Origin: Bacteroidaceae bacterium
Lineage (GTDB): Bacteria; Bacteroidota; Bacteroidia; Bacteroidales; Bacteroidaceae
Assembly (NCBI GenBank): GCA_017557475.1
Contig: JAFYYO010000299.1
Span: 1-6,744, forward strand
Reading direction: 5' to 3'
Length of the DNA stretch: 6,744 bases
The notes beneath the pieces are model-generated. The model did no database searches. It worked only from the letters and a program-made list of their open reading frames with translations, and was not told where the DNA came from. Of this stretch, positions 1 to 6,656 are shown one piece after another (within the stretch, counting starts at the first letter, position 1; each line of letters opens with the position of its first letter). Made by a program: the position numbers and the translations under genes.

Positions 1-1
1 C

Positions 2-130
2 AAGGCTGTGAAATACACCTCACTTGCGGATGTGTGGGCAGAGATAGACTACAATGCCAGGAGTGAAGCAGACAAAGCCAGTATAACAAGGCAATGTATG
101 GAACGCTGGAGGCGAAATGGCAGGAGATAA
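2..130 (+). CDS. 3' end of an unrecognised protein (partial)
   Basis: An open frame enters from the left edge and ends at the TAA at 128-130, giving the last 42 residues of a longer protein. The tail is polar and basic, has three Trp residues, and ends in an Arg-rich stretch (RWRRNGRR). The other forward frame starting at base 1 meets a TGA at 64-66, and the protein-like composition of this frame makes it the likely coding one. The next gene starts 29 bases downstream on the same strand, which fits a shared operon. I do not recognise the family, and too little is present to assign a function. Confidence 0.55.
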   Translation, partial: KAVKYTSLADVWAEIDYNARSEADKASITRQCMERWRRNGRR

Positions 131-159
131 TCGATTGTAGAACTTAAAGAGCATAGAAT

Positions 160-864
160 ATGAGTTGGAGTTCATTACTCAAAGCAACATTTAAGTATGG
201 TGGCCGTGCAGCCAAGGCAACGGCTACATCCGTTGGCAGTGCTGTCATCCATCCTCAGAGAACCATCAAGGGGCTTGGCACAGCCACCAAGACCGCTGCC
301 GTCGGCGGTGCTGCCGCATATGTAGGCTGGGAAAAGCTGACTACAGACAAGAGCGTCGCCCGAATTGTTGGCGATGCTGTCGTTGGCTCAGATACCATTG
401 ATACGGTCAGTAACAAGGTTGATGGCGTAGCCAATACAGTAACCGAACTGAAAGATTCCGTTGGCGGTGCTGTCGATACCATGAACAATGCCATGACCAG
501 TGTGGATAGCAAGTGGAGCGGTATGTCAAACTTCCTTCGTGGTGTCTTTTCAGGTAACGGAGGCGATATGTTCAGTAACTTCTTCAGTAACCTCGGCAAA
601 GGCAATGTGTCAGGTCTCAGCCTTGCAGGACTGGTACTTTCAGCACTGCTTGTCTTTGGACGCTTCGGATGGCTCGGCAAGATAGCAGGTGCAGTCCTGG
701 GCATGATGATGATTGGTAATAATGCCAATATGAGTCAGGTGCTGGGAGGTGGCCAGCAGAAGCCATTGACACAAGACACACCACAGAGGGAACTACCAAA
801 GCCACAGGCACAGGTCGTTCAGGTGGATGAACCGCCAAGGGAACAGATTCACAGGGGCAGATAA
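160..864 (+). CDS. Hypothetical Gly/Ala-rich membrane-associated protein, 234 aa
   Basis: I do not recognise this protein. The N-terminal ~60 residues are Ala/Gly/Thr/Lys-rich and amphipathic, with a small hydrophobic patch near residues 45-57 and no clear cleavable signal peptide. Residues ~75-120 are rich in Val, Asp, Ser and Thr and look helical (repeated V-x-x-V/T-x-x-V spacing). Residues 152-167 and 171-187 form two hydrophobic segments separated by the short turn GRFG, so a membrane hairpin is likely. The tail (~197-234) is rich in Pro, Gln and charged residues and is probably disordered and cytoplasmic or periplasmic. The ATG at 160 is 29 bases after the previous stop. The gene sits directly upstream of an M23-like gene and a TraE-like gene, so a role in the envelope or transfer apparatus is an inference from position only. 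The hydrophobic hairpin resembles one in the 472-residue protein encoded at 2689-4107. Confidence 0.8.
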   Translation: MSWSSLLKATFKYGGRAAKATATSVGSAVIHPQRTIKGLGTATKTAAVGGAAAYVGWEKLTTDKSVARIVGDAVVGSDTIDTVSNKVDGVANTVTELKDSVGGAVDTMNNAMTSVDSKWSGMSNFLRGVFSGNGGDMFSNFFSNLGKGNVSGLSLAGLVLSALLVFGRFGWLGKIAGAVLGMMMIGNNANMSQVLGGGQQKPLTQDTPQRELPKPQAQVVQVDEPPREQIHRGR

Positions 865-893
865 TCAAAGAATAACTTTTCAAGGATAACAAT

Positions 894-1724
894 ATGCAGT
901 TTACACATGAAATGATACTCCAGTCAGACAGCGGCTACTGTATGCCGTTTGAGGAGAAAAACAAAGATGTCGAGATGTCGCTTGGCTATGGCAAGCAGAA
1001 GCACCCCAAGACAGGAGAGAAATTCTTCCATCACGGGATTGACTTCGCTGTCAAGCACTACCTCCTATCAGCTGTTGCTACAGGTAAGGTGTCTGGATTG
1101 GGGAATGATGCCATTCACGGTATCTATCAGGTCATACGCTACGGCAATTACGAAGTAACCTATTCTCATCTGAGCAATGTCTTCGCCAACTACGGACAGG
1201 TGGTAAAGGCAGGTCAAGTTGTTGCTGTAAGTGCCGACATGCTCCACATGGAAGTCAAGTACAATGGCGAGGAAATGAACCCATTGGAATTTCTCACCAT
1301 GATTTACGGCAATCTCAAAACGATGGAGCAGCAAGGACAGGTAGGTGCCGTGCCTCAGTTCGTCACCATCGATATGGACGTGCATACCATGTACGACAAA
1401 GACCAGAAAGAGATTGAAGAGCTGATGATGCGCTTCTTCCCGGACTACATGAGTGACATGAGCAATGGCCTGTATTCCTTACCAGAGCATACAGAACTTG
1501 CGCTTCGCAACATCTTTACGATGTCAGCGATGAAAAACTACTTTTATGAGACACTGCCCAGTATGGCCAATCCTTTGGGAATGGGTGCCAGAAGCATCCC
1601 ATTGGCAGAGAAGGTGCAGAACCTGCTGATAGCCGATTTCCTCAATTATCTGGCATTGAGGCATCATGTCTTTCTCAGTACGATGTCCGCACTCGAAAAA
1701 AAAAAGCTGAAGACAGAGCCGTAG
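894..1724 (+). CDS. M23/LytM-like peptidase domain protein (degenerate site), zero-frame product 276 aa
   Basis: Residues ~27-135 match an M23 (LytM/lysostaphin-type) fold. They contain the HxGxD zinc motif (H46, D50), a beta-rich core, the Y-S-H-L-S motif (H92), a V-K-A-G-Q turn, and a last motif M-L-H-M-E-V followed by N-P (H118). In active family members the last motif is HxH. Here the first, catalytic His is Met116, while the three zinc ligands (H46, D50, H118) remain, so zinc binding may survive but hydrolysis is doubtful. No signal peptide or membrane anchor is visible. A TAA at 873-875 in frame rules out a longer N-terminus. AAGGA at 882-886 sits 7 bases before the ATG, a modest ribosome-binding-like signal for this phylum. 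Residues ~140-270 are helical and unassigned. The frame ends at TAG 1722-1724, just after ten A residues, and coding clearly continues in the -1 frame. Family members trim or bind peptidoglycan, and in transfer operons they help the channel cross the wall. Confidence 0.8.
   Translation: MQFTHEMILQSDSGYCMPFEEKNKDVEMSLGYGKQKHPKTGEKFFHHGIDFAVKHYLLSAVATGKVSGLGNDAIHGIYQVIRYGNYEVTYSHLSNVFANYGQVVKAGQVVAVSADMLHMEVKYNGEEMNPLEFLTMIYGNLKTMEQQGQVGAVPQFVTIDMDVHTMYDKDQKEIEELMMRFFPDYMSDMSNGLYSLPEHTELALRNIFTMSAMKNYFYETLPSMANPLGMGARSIPLAEKVQNLLIADFLNYLALRHHVFLSTMSALEKKKLKTEP
1700..1706 (+). other. A AAA AAG slippery heptamer in an A10 run (probable -1 frameshift site)
   Basis: Ten consecutive A residues occupy 1696-1705 and are followed by G. 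In the zero frame of the M23-like gene the codons are GAA AAA AAA AAG, so bases 1700-1706 read A AAA AAG. This is the same heptamer used for -1 frameshifting in Escherichia coli dnaX. After a -1 slip the next codon is GCT at 1706, and the frame stays open to the stop at 2027-2029. A possible stem (1730-1735 with 1744-1749, two G-T or A-T end pairs) lies about 24 bases downstream, further than is usual for a stimulator. I see no Shine-Dalgarno-like stimulator upstream. Transcriptional slippage on A10, or a one-base error or mutation in the homopolymer, would look the same. Confidence 0.55.
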
Positions 1725-2029
1725 CCAGTAGCGGACTCATCGATCCGTTGGCAGAGCTGGAGATTGACGTACAAAGCTTCGACATACCGAGACTTGTCAG
1801 TGTCTATCCAGACAAAAGCGGAATCCGATGGTGGACAAAGGCATGGTTCAACAACAGCGAGGCAGGTGAAGCTGCCATAGAGATTGACCGTATGCTGGCC
1901 ATCAAGTTCATCAATGACAACGTGGACAAGGACGAATGGTTAGAGGAATACTTTCCAAAACAGATGGAGGTCTATCACCACGCTATCGAACAGACAAGAG
2001 AACAGATATTAAACCAATTGAACTTATGA
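1706..2029 (+). CDS. -1 frame continuation of the M23-like protein (C-terminal 107 aa)
   Basis: This frame reads naturally from the slip site (AEDRAVASSGLIDPLAELE...) and runs to TGA 2027-2029. There is no ATG near its beginning. The first usable start on its own would be TTG 1748 (93 residues), inside what looks like continuous protein, and the first ATG is around 1890. The simplest reading is that it is the C-terminus of the upstream gene, giving a 378-residue fused product. The sequence is soluble and acidic with two Trp in a row (I-R-W-W-T-K) and a helical end rich in Glu, Gln and His. I recognise no domain. It overlaps the next gene by four bases (ATGA at 2026-2029), a typical translational-coupling layout, so expression of the downstream TraE-like protein may depend on ribosomes reaching this frame. 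The alternatives are a separate TTG-started small protein, or a gene broken by a single-base indel. Confidence 0.6.
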   Translation, partial: AEDRAVASSGLIDPLAELEIDVQSFDIPRLVSVYPDKSGIRWWTKAWFNNSEAGEAAIEIDRMLAIKFINDNVDKDEWLEEYFPKQMEVYHHAIEQTREQILNQLNL

Positions 2030-2667
2030 TAACGAAACGACTATTTTTCATATTACTCGCTATGCCAATGGCAGTGTCCTCATTCGCAGACAGTGGTTTG
2101 TCTGGTTTGAGTGACGCTGCTGACGGCGTAGGCTCTTACCTTCCTTATGTTCAGGGAGTGTGTTACGTAATAGCTGCCGTGATAGCCGTTGCAGGAGCCA
2201 TGAGCATCTATATGAGTATGCAGACCAATCCGAACCAGATCAGGAAGAGGATGATGATGACAGTAGGCAGCTGTATGTGCTTCGTGTGTATGGCCACTGC
2301 ACTACCTCAGTTCTTTGGTGTTGATGGTACTGGTTCCTCTTCAAGCGGAAGCAATAGCTCAGTTTCTGGTGGTGGTTCATCAGATGGATTTCTTGCGTCT
2401 GACCAAGGCGGTATCTCACAGAGTGGTATCAATACAGAGATACCATCCTTCCATGACAGAAGCGGAAACTGGATTACCTTTCCTCCTGAGACGAATATGA
2501 CAGTTGCCAATCATCTGATGGACATCTATGACCACTTCGGGTCAGGACAAGAAGGCTCGTATGGACGTACTCTTGCATACATTCACACAGCCTATCGTCA
2601 AGGTCAAATCGACCATGACATGTTTGAGCAACTGATGAGATTATCTGGAAATCTTCCTCATAACTAA
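2026..2667 (+). CDS. TraE-like (DUF4134-type) conjugation membrane protein with C-terminal extension, 213 aa
   Basis: The start is ATG 2026, which overlaps the previous stop as ATGA. From there residues 1-21 form a clean signal peptide (basic start, hydrophobic core LFFILLAMPMAV, A-x-A-like end at S-F-A), which decides the start over an upstream one at 1936. The mature protein has two hydrophobic helices, ~44-63 and ~78-97, joined by a short basic loop (N-Q-I-R-K-R). This is the layout of DUF4134/TraE proteins of Bacteroidota conjugative elements, small inner-membrane parts of the type IV secretion channel that resemble VirB2-type subunits in topology. Usual family members end soon after the second helix. 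Here a Gly/Ser-rich linker (~101-121) leads to a polar C-terminal domain of about 90 residues that I do not recognise. The second helix carries three Cys within six residues (C83, C85, C88). The next gene is not the TraF/TraG pair usually found beside TraE, so this element differs from the CTnDOT-type order. Confidence 0.65.
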   Translation: MITKRLFFILLAMPMAVSSFADSGLSGLSDAADGVGSYLPYVQGVCYVIAAVIAVAGAMSIYMSMQTNPNQIRKRMMMTVGSCMCFVCMATALPQFFGVDGTGSSSSGSNSSVSGGGSSDGFLASDQGGISQSGINTEIPSFHDRSGNWITFPPETNMTVANHLMDIYDHFGSGQEGSYGRTLAYIHTAYRQGQIDHDMFEQLMRLSGNLPHN

Positions 2668-2688
2668 CCTGTAACATCACTTCAAGTA

Positions 2689-4107
2689 ATGTCAGAAACA
2701 AGTAACGATAAGTTATTCAAAACGAAAGTCTTGCCTATAATGGATAAAGTAATGCGAGACCTTCGGTTAAAGCAGTCTGAAGAGATAGCTATCCACACCA
2801 GCAGTTTGCCATACATCATGGCAGGAGCTGCTGGGCCTGACGGTGGAATGTCAGCACAAGCTGCCAGTCTTGGCTCTCTCAGATACACGGGAAAGTGGAA
2901 CTCCAAGCATACGGAAGACTACATTCAGATGGTAAAGGATGAGCTGAAAAAGCAGCACATTACCGTCACTCCAGCGATAGAGAAGATGATGATTGAGAAG
3001 ATGATCAAGGACGAGATTCCGAAGTCATCCATTGACTATATCATGCGCAAGGCAGCAACCAACACCATCTTCTATCTTCCCCAGGCACTCAACAAGTCAC
3101 CATTGGAGAATCACATCACGGCACAGGCAGAGAAAAGGTATAATCCTTCCACCTTGGAAAAAGGTACAGGATATGTCTTAGGAGCAGCCGCAGACTATAT
3201 GACGATGGGCGGTATTGGTGGCAGTTGGTCAGGAGCAGCCAAGTTCGTTGGTGTTGACCTTGCCTTGAATGCAGCCATCGACAAGGTGGGAGCAAAAGAA
3301 AACGATGATGTACCTTTGATTATCGCGCCCGAACACAGAGCAGAATACAAGGCTACTCAGGCAAAAGCTAATCAGGAAAAGCCTAAGCCAACACCCAAGC
3401 CTACCCCAACAGTGGAACAAACAAAGGAAACACAGGAACTCCAACCAGTTCCAGAGCAAAAAGAAGTGGCTCAGCCCCAGCCAGAAACACAGCAAGAGCA
3501 ACCACAACAGACCAATCAGAATGGCTGGAACGGTTTACTTAGTTCCGTTGGACTGAATGGCATTTCTGACATAGGTCATAATCTTGGCTATGTACTGGCC
3601 ATGCTTCCAGACATGCTTGTAGGCATCTTTACAGGTAAGACCAAATCCCTTGGTCTGAAGGACAATATGCTGCCTTTAGCCAGTATTGTGGCAGGTATGT
3701 TCGTCAGAAATCCCATTCTGAAGATGGTTCTCATCGGTATGGGAGGACTCAACCTATTGAACAAAGCAGGTCACGAAGCCATAGACAATCACAACGGAGT
3801 GAGTTACGGACAAGGTGGAAACGCCAATGTCCGAGGCAACTACAAAGTCTATGAGGATGAAGTGCTCAACAACCGAATATCGCAACCACAGATTAAGGGC
3901 AACTGCCTGATTGCGACCATCGACAAGGTTCCATGCACCATCGCATTGCCGGACAGAGTGGTGGACGCATACAATCAGGGCGCACTGCCTCTTAACACCC
4001 TTGCCAATGCCGTGCTTGCCAAGAACGACCAGATGCGACAGATAGCAGCAGAGAACTATGCAGCCAGTGAACAACAGGCTCAGACCAGGACACTTGCACA
4101 ACGATAA
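2689..4107 (+). CDS. Hypothetical membrane-associated protein with Pro/Gln/Lys linker, 472 aa
   Basis: The start at ATG 2689 is 21 bases after the previous stop, and no signal peptide is present. Three parts are visible. Residues 1-~224 are mostly helical and soluble, with Met/Lys-rich helices (around K-M-M-I-E-K-M) and a Gly/Ala-rich patch near 160-200. Residues ~225-278 are a low-complexity linker rich in Pro, Lys, Thr and Gln (KPKPTPKPTPT, then QPQPETQQEQPQQ). Residues 279-~360 hold several Gly-rich hydrophobic segments (~299-314, 327-339, 343-357) that could be membrane helices. A compact final domain (~371-445) has the pattern Y-K-V-Y-E-D-E, N-x-R-I, I-K-G-N and V-P-C-T-I-A-L-P-D-R-V-V-D-A-Y, and then a Gln-rich tail. 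The regular strand-like motifs of the final domain suggest a conserved small fold, but I cannot name it. Its position between a TraE-like gene and an ArdC-like gene suggests a role in transfer or establishment (inference). Confidence 0.8.
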   Translation: MSETSNDKLFKTKVLPIMDKVMRDLRLKQSEEIAIHTSSLPYIMAGAAGPDGGMSAQAASLGSLRYTGKWNSKHTEDYIQMVKDELKKQHITVTPAIEKMMIEKMIKDEIPKSSIDYIMRKAATNTIFYLPQALNKSPLENHITAQAEKRYNPSTLEKGTGYVLGAAADYMTMGGIGGSWSGAAKFVGVDLALNAAIDKVGAKENDDVPLIIAPEHRAEYKATQAKANQEKPKPTPKPTPTVEQTKETQELQPVPEQKEVAQPQPETQQEQPQQTNQNGWNGLLSSVGLNGISDIGHNLGYVLAMLPDMLVGIFTGKTKSLGLKDNMLPLASIVAGMFVRNPILKMVLIGMGGLNLLNKAGHEAIDNHNGVSYGQGGNANVRGNYKVYEDEVLNNRISQPQIKGNCLIATIDKVPCTIALPDRVVDAYNQGALPLNTLANAVLAKNDQMRQIAAENYAASEQQAQTRTLAQR

Positions 4108-4131
4108 CAAACCCATTAAATCAATAGATAT

Positions 4132-6639
4132 ATGCAGGAAAAGAACCCACAGGAGAAAGCAGCAGCCGAAAAACAGGCAGAACTTCTCATCAATGCAATG
4201 GAAAGAGCCAAGCAGAATGGCGGCGTATGGTTGAACCCATCAGAGAAGACGGCACCCCGTTTCTACCCAAGAGGTGTCAATGTCTCAGCCTTCAATGCCA
4301 TGACGATGGCACTCCACAGTGACCAGAACAACTACAAGACCAACGAGTACACGCTCTTCAGCGAAGCCAAGAAACGAGGTGAGTCAGTACAGTCCAAGGA
4401 AAAGGGAGTTCCCTTCAACTGGTACAACTGGAAGGAATATGTCAACAGACACAATCCTGAAGATGTCATCAGCCGTGAAGACTACAAGGCTTTGGACGAA
4501 AAGCAACAGGCCGAATACAAGGGGGTCAGAACCCGTGAAGTCCGTGCGCTCTTCAATATCGACCAGACCACACTTCCTTTCGTTGACAAGGAAACCTATG
4601 AGCAGGAGGTCAAGACACATGGAACCACAGAAGACCGTGAGCACTCCAAGTCTGAGAGTGATCATCTCCGTATTTCCGTCAATGACTTCATCCTGAAGAC
4701 ACGCGACAACCTTGTACCCATCCGTCTCGATGGCAGCGGTGTTGCCCACTACGATACCAAGAAAGACACTGTGTATATGCCAAGTGAGAAGGATTTCGAG
4801 TCATACAAGGACTTCACCAACGAACTCATGCGTCAGGTGGTGAGTGCCACTGGCAATGCACAGCGTCTGGGTCGCAACGGCATGAATAACAGCAATACCT
4901 CTCCTGAAGACGCTGCAAAGCAGGAACGTCTTATTGTCGAGTTGGCTGCTGGTAGTAAGATGCTTGAAATGGGACTTCCTGCCAAGCTCTCAGCCGAAAG
5001 CATGAAGATAGTTGATTACTGGCAGCGAGAACTCAAAGAGAATCCTTGTCTCATTGATGTCGTGGAGATGGATGTCAACAATGCTCTGGATATGCTTCAC
5101 AAGGCAGAGCGTGGTGAAAAGGTTGAACTGTCATCCCCACAGCAGAAAGAGGAAGGTCAGACAGAACAGCAAAAGCATTACTATGTAGCAGATGAGCTGA
5201 AGAACCTGCCTAACAAGGACACCAAGGAATTTGTCATAGTACGTGATTCCGAGGCAAAGAAAGCAGATGTCATTCTCCCTGCTGGCGCATCCTTGGAGGT
5301 GGATAACGAGATACCAGGCATGAACAAAGGTCGTATTGAGAAAGCCTTACGTAAAGAAGGCTTTGATACTATTTCCTTTTTTAACGTGGATGGCTCGCTG
5401 GGCTATCGTCCTGATGACAGTTTCTTCGCTGGCAAGGATGTTTCCGTTTCTAAGCTCAACAACTGGGAACTGAGAGACCTTGCCAAGCTCGATGTTGCTG
5501 AAGCCGTCAGCCGTTCCAACTCTGTAGCCTTCGATAAGGTGCTTATGTTGAGGGATGACGCTGACAAGTGGGCAATGTTCCTGAAGCCTGAGAATGAGCC
5601 ATCCTTTGCCGTATATGCTGATAAGGCAGATGTAAACAGATTCTTCGTGACCATGAAGCAAGGCAATGAAGAAGCCAGTGACCACATGCGTTTGGAAATG
5701 GCCTCCAGATACTATGCGATGGCTACGGAGAAGCCAGAGTTGAAGACAGACCTCTTCAAAAGTCAGGCCACTGCCGAAGAACTGGCTCGTATCGAGCGTG
5801 TGAATATCTTCAAGACCAAAGCCACAGATAACAAACCAAGTGTTATTCTGTGCGTACCTACCATTGACGGCAACAGGCTTCAAGCCCGTGAGGTCAATCA
5901 ACAGCAGTGGCAGCGCATGTGGTTGGCAGATGACAAACAGGACTACAAGACCCATCTTGCAGCCTCTCTGTTTGCCGATGTGCTCCGCAAGGAACGTACC
6001 GATGCCGTAGCCGTTGGTACAGACAAGACCGAGCAGGAGGCGCAATCAGAGACCAAGGAGCAGACAAAGAATGTCGAAGTCCATGAAGAGGAAGACAAGA
6101 AAGAAGAACAGAAAGAAGAGCAGACGCAATCCGAGAAGAAACAGGAGGAAGAGAAGCGTCGTAACTCTCCAGAGCAGAAGGAAAAAGAGCGCAGGGAGGA
6201 AAAAGCCAAGGAAGAAGCCACCAAAGCCGAGACCAAAGCCGTTGCTGCCGTAGTTCTCTCTCCAATAATGAAACAGTTCCTCGACTTGAAAAGCAAGCAT
6301 CCTGACGCTATGCTTTTGTTCCGAGCTGGTGACTTCTATGAGACTTACCAGCAGGACGCAGAGAAAGCCTCTAAGATTCTTGGCATCACGCTCACCAAGA
6401 GCACCAAGCAGAAAGGGCCTGATGGTAATGCTGTAAGAATGGCAGGTTTCCCTTATCATGCCCTTGACACTTATCTCCCGAAACTCATCCGTGCCGGAGA
6501 GCGTGTAGCCATCTGTGACCAGTTGGAAGCTCCCAAGCAGACGGCAAAGCGAGGTATCTCAGAATTGGTGTCACCTGGTGTCGCCCCTGAAAAGGAATCA
6601 AAGGCTGAACCAGAGAAGCACCAAGCCTTTCATCGATAA
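4132..6639 (+). CDS. ArdC-like polyvalent protein with inactive peptidase domain and C-terminal MutS domain I, 835 aa
   Basis: Residues ~10-150 match the ArdC N-terminal domain: Y-P-R-G-V-N at 45-50, A-K-K-R-G at 79-83, K-E-K-G at 89-92, and F-N-I-D-Q at 141-145. Residues ~190-330 match the ArdC/polyvalent metallopeptidase domain (H-Y-D-T...V-Y-M-P at 206-217, E-R-L-I-V-E at 265-270), but the zinc motif HExxH is N230-E-L-M-R234, so both His are lost. After a Gln/Glu linker, residues ~350-623 form an unclassified region ending in W-Q-R-M-W-L-A-D-D. Residues ~624-706 are a Lys/Glu-rich, probably coiled-coil or disordered linker. Residues 710-817 are MutS domain I. ArdC proteins of conjugative plasmids bind single-stranded DNA and protect incoming DNA from restriction; polyvalent proteins of phages and conjugative elements are multidomain proteins thought to enter the recipient with DNA. 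That this protein does so is inference. There is no signal peptide. The ATG lies 24 bases after the previous gene behind an A/T-rich leader. Confidence 0.85.
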   Translation: MQEKNPQEKAAAEKQAELLINAMERAKQNGGVWLNPSEKTAPRFYPRGVNVSAFNAMTMALHSDQNNYKTNEYTLFSEAKKRGESVQSKEKGVPFNWYNWKEYVNRHNPEDVISREDYKALDEKQQAEYKGVRTREVRALFNIDQTTLPFVDKETYEQEVKTHGTTEDREHSKSESDHLRISVNDFILKTRDNLVPIRLDGSGVAHYDTKKDTVYMPSEKDFESYKDFTNELMRQVVSATGNAQRLGRNGMNNSNTSPEDAAKQERLIVELAAGSKMLEMGLPAKLSAESMKIVDYWQRELKENPCLIDVVEMDVNNALDMLHKAERGEKVELSSPQQKEEGQTEQQKHYYVADELKNLPNKDTKEFVIVRDSEAKKADVILPAGASLEVDNEIPGMNKGRIEKALRKEGFDTISFFNVDGSLGYRPDDSFFAGKDVSVSKLNNWELRDLAKLDVAEAVSRSNSVAFDKVLMLRDDADKWAMFLKPENEPSFAVYADKADVNRFFVTMKQGNEEASDHMRLEMASRYYAMATEKPELKTDLFKSQATAEELARIERVNIFKTKATDNKPSVILCVPTIDGNRLQAREVNQQQWQRMWLADDKQDYKTHLAASLFADVLRKERTDAVAVGTDKTEQEAQSETKEQTKNVEVHEEEDKKEEQKEEQTQSEKKQEEEKRRNSPEQKEKERREEKAKEEATKAETKAVAAVVLSPIMKQFLDLKSKHPDAMLLFRAGDFYETYQQDAEKASKILGITLTKSTKQKGPDGNAVRMAGFPYHALDTYLPKLIRAGERVAICDQLEAPKQTAKRGISELVSPGVAPEKESKAEPEKHQAFHR
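6010..6250 (+). other. Lys/Glu/Gln-rich low-complexity linker within the 835-aa protein
   Basis: Residues ~627-706 are dominated by Lys, Glu, Gln and Arg, with repeats such as [12 protein letters not shown]. The coding strand is therefore strongly purine-rich. It separates the unclassified middle region from MutS domain I and would act as a long flexible or helical arm. Confidence 0.7.
6259..6582 (+). other. MutS domain I (mismatch-recognition domain) at the C-terminus of the 835-aa protein
   Basis: Residues 710-817 follow MutS domain I from end to end. The landmarks are S-P-I-M-K-Q-F-L with K-x-K-H-P-D (710-725), [10 protein letters not shown] (728-737), [11 protein letters not shown] (746-756), M-A-G-F-P-Y-H-A (770-777), [17 protein letters not shown] (781-797) and a final E-L-V-S-P-G-V (811-817). 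F735 and E737 correspond to Phe36 and Glu38 of E. coli MutS, which wedge into and contact the mismatch. Connector, lever, clamp and Walker-type ATPase domains are absent, and the protein ends 18 residues later. Confidence 0.9.
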
Positions 6640-6656
6640 CAAAAAAAGTAAAGAAC

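Noticed and set aside
255..728. Antisense open frame of 157 codons opposite the 234-residue protein
   Set aside because: Pro/Ser/Thr-rich with no domain or start context; it is a shadow of the forward gene.
1730..1749. Small stem-loop downstream of the A10 run as a frameshift stimulator
   Set aside because: The stem is short with wobble pairs and starts about 24 bases after the slip site, beyond the usual 5-9 base spacing, so it is not claimed as a functional element.
1936..2025. Longer N-terminus for the TraE-like protein starting at 1936
   Set aside because: The added 30 residues overlap the upstream coding frame and would bury the clear signal peptide that begins at ATG 2026.
3311..3318. 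TACCTTTG, a match to the Bacteroidota -7 promoter element TAnnTTTG
   Set aside because: It is inside a coding region and no -33 TTTG-type element is at the right distance upstream; a chance match is likely.
5347..6045. Long antisense open frame (232 codons) opposite the 835-residue protein
   Set aside because: It is the reverse of strongly supported coding sequence, shows no recognisable domain, and its composition is that expected from antisense of biased codons.
6080..6215. Purine-rich tract that might form unusual DNA structure
   Set aside because: It is fully explained by the Lys/Glu codons of the charged linker and is interrupted by pyrimidines.
6259..6582. A remnant of a full mutS gene (pseudogene)
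   Set aside because: The domain is in frame within a long intact gene, ends cleanly after its last motif, keeps its key residues, and no further MutS sequence follows in any frame before the next gene.
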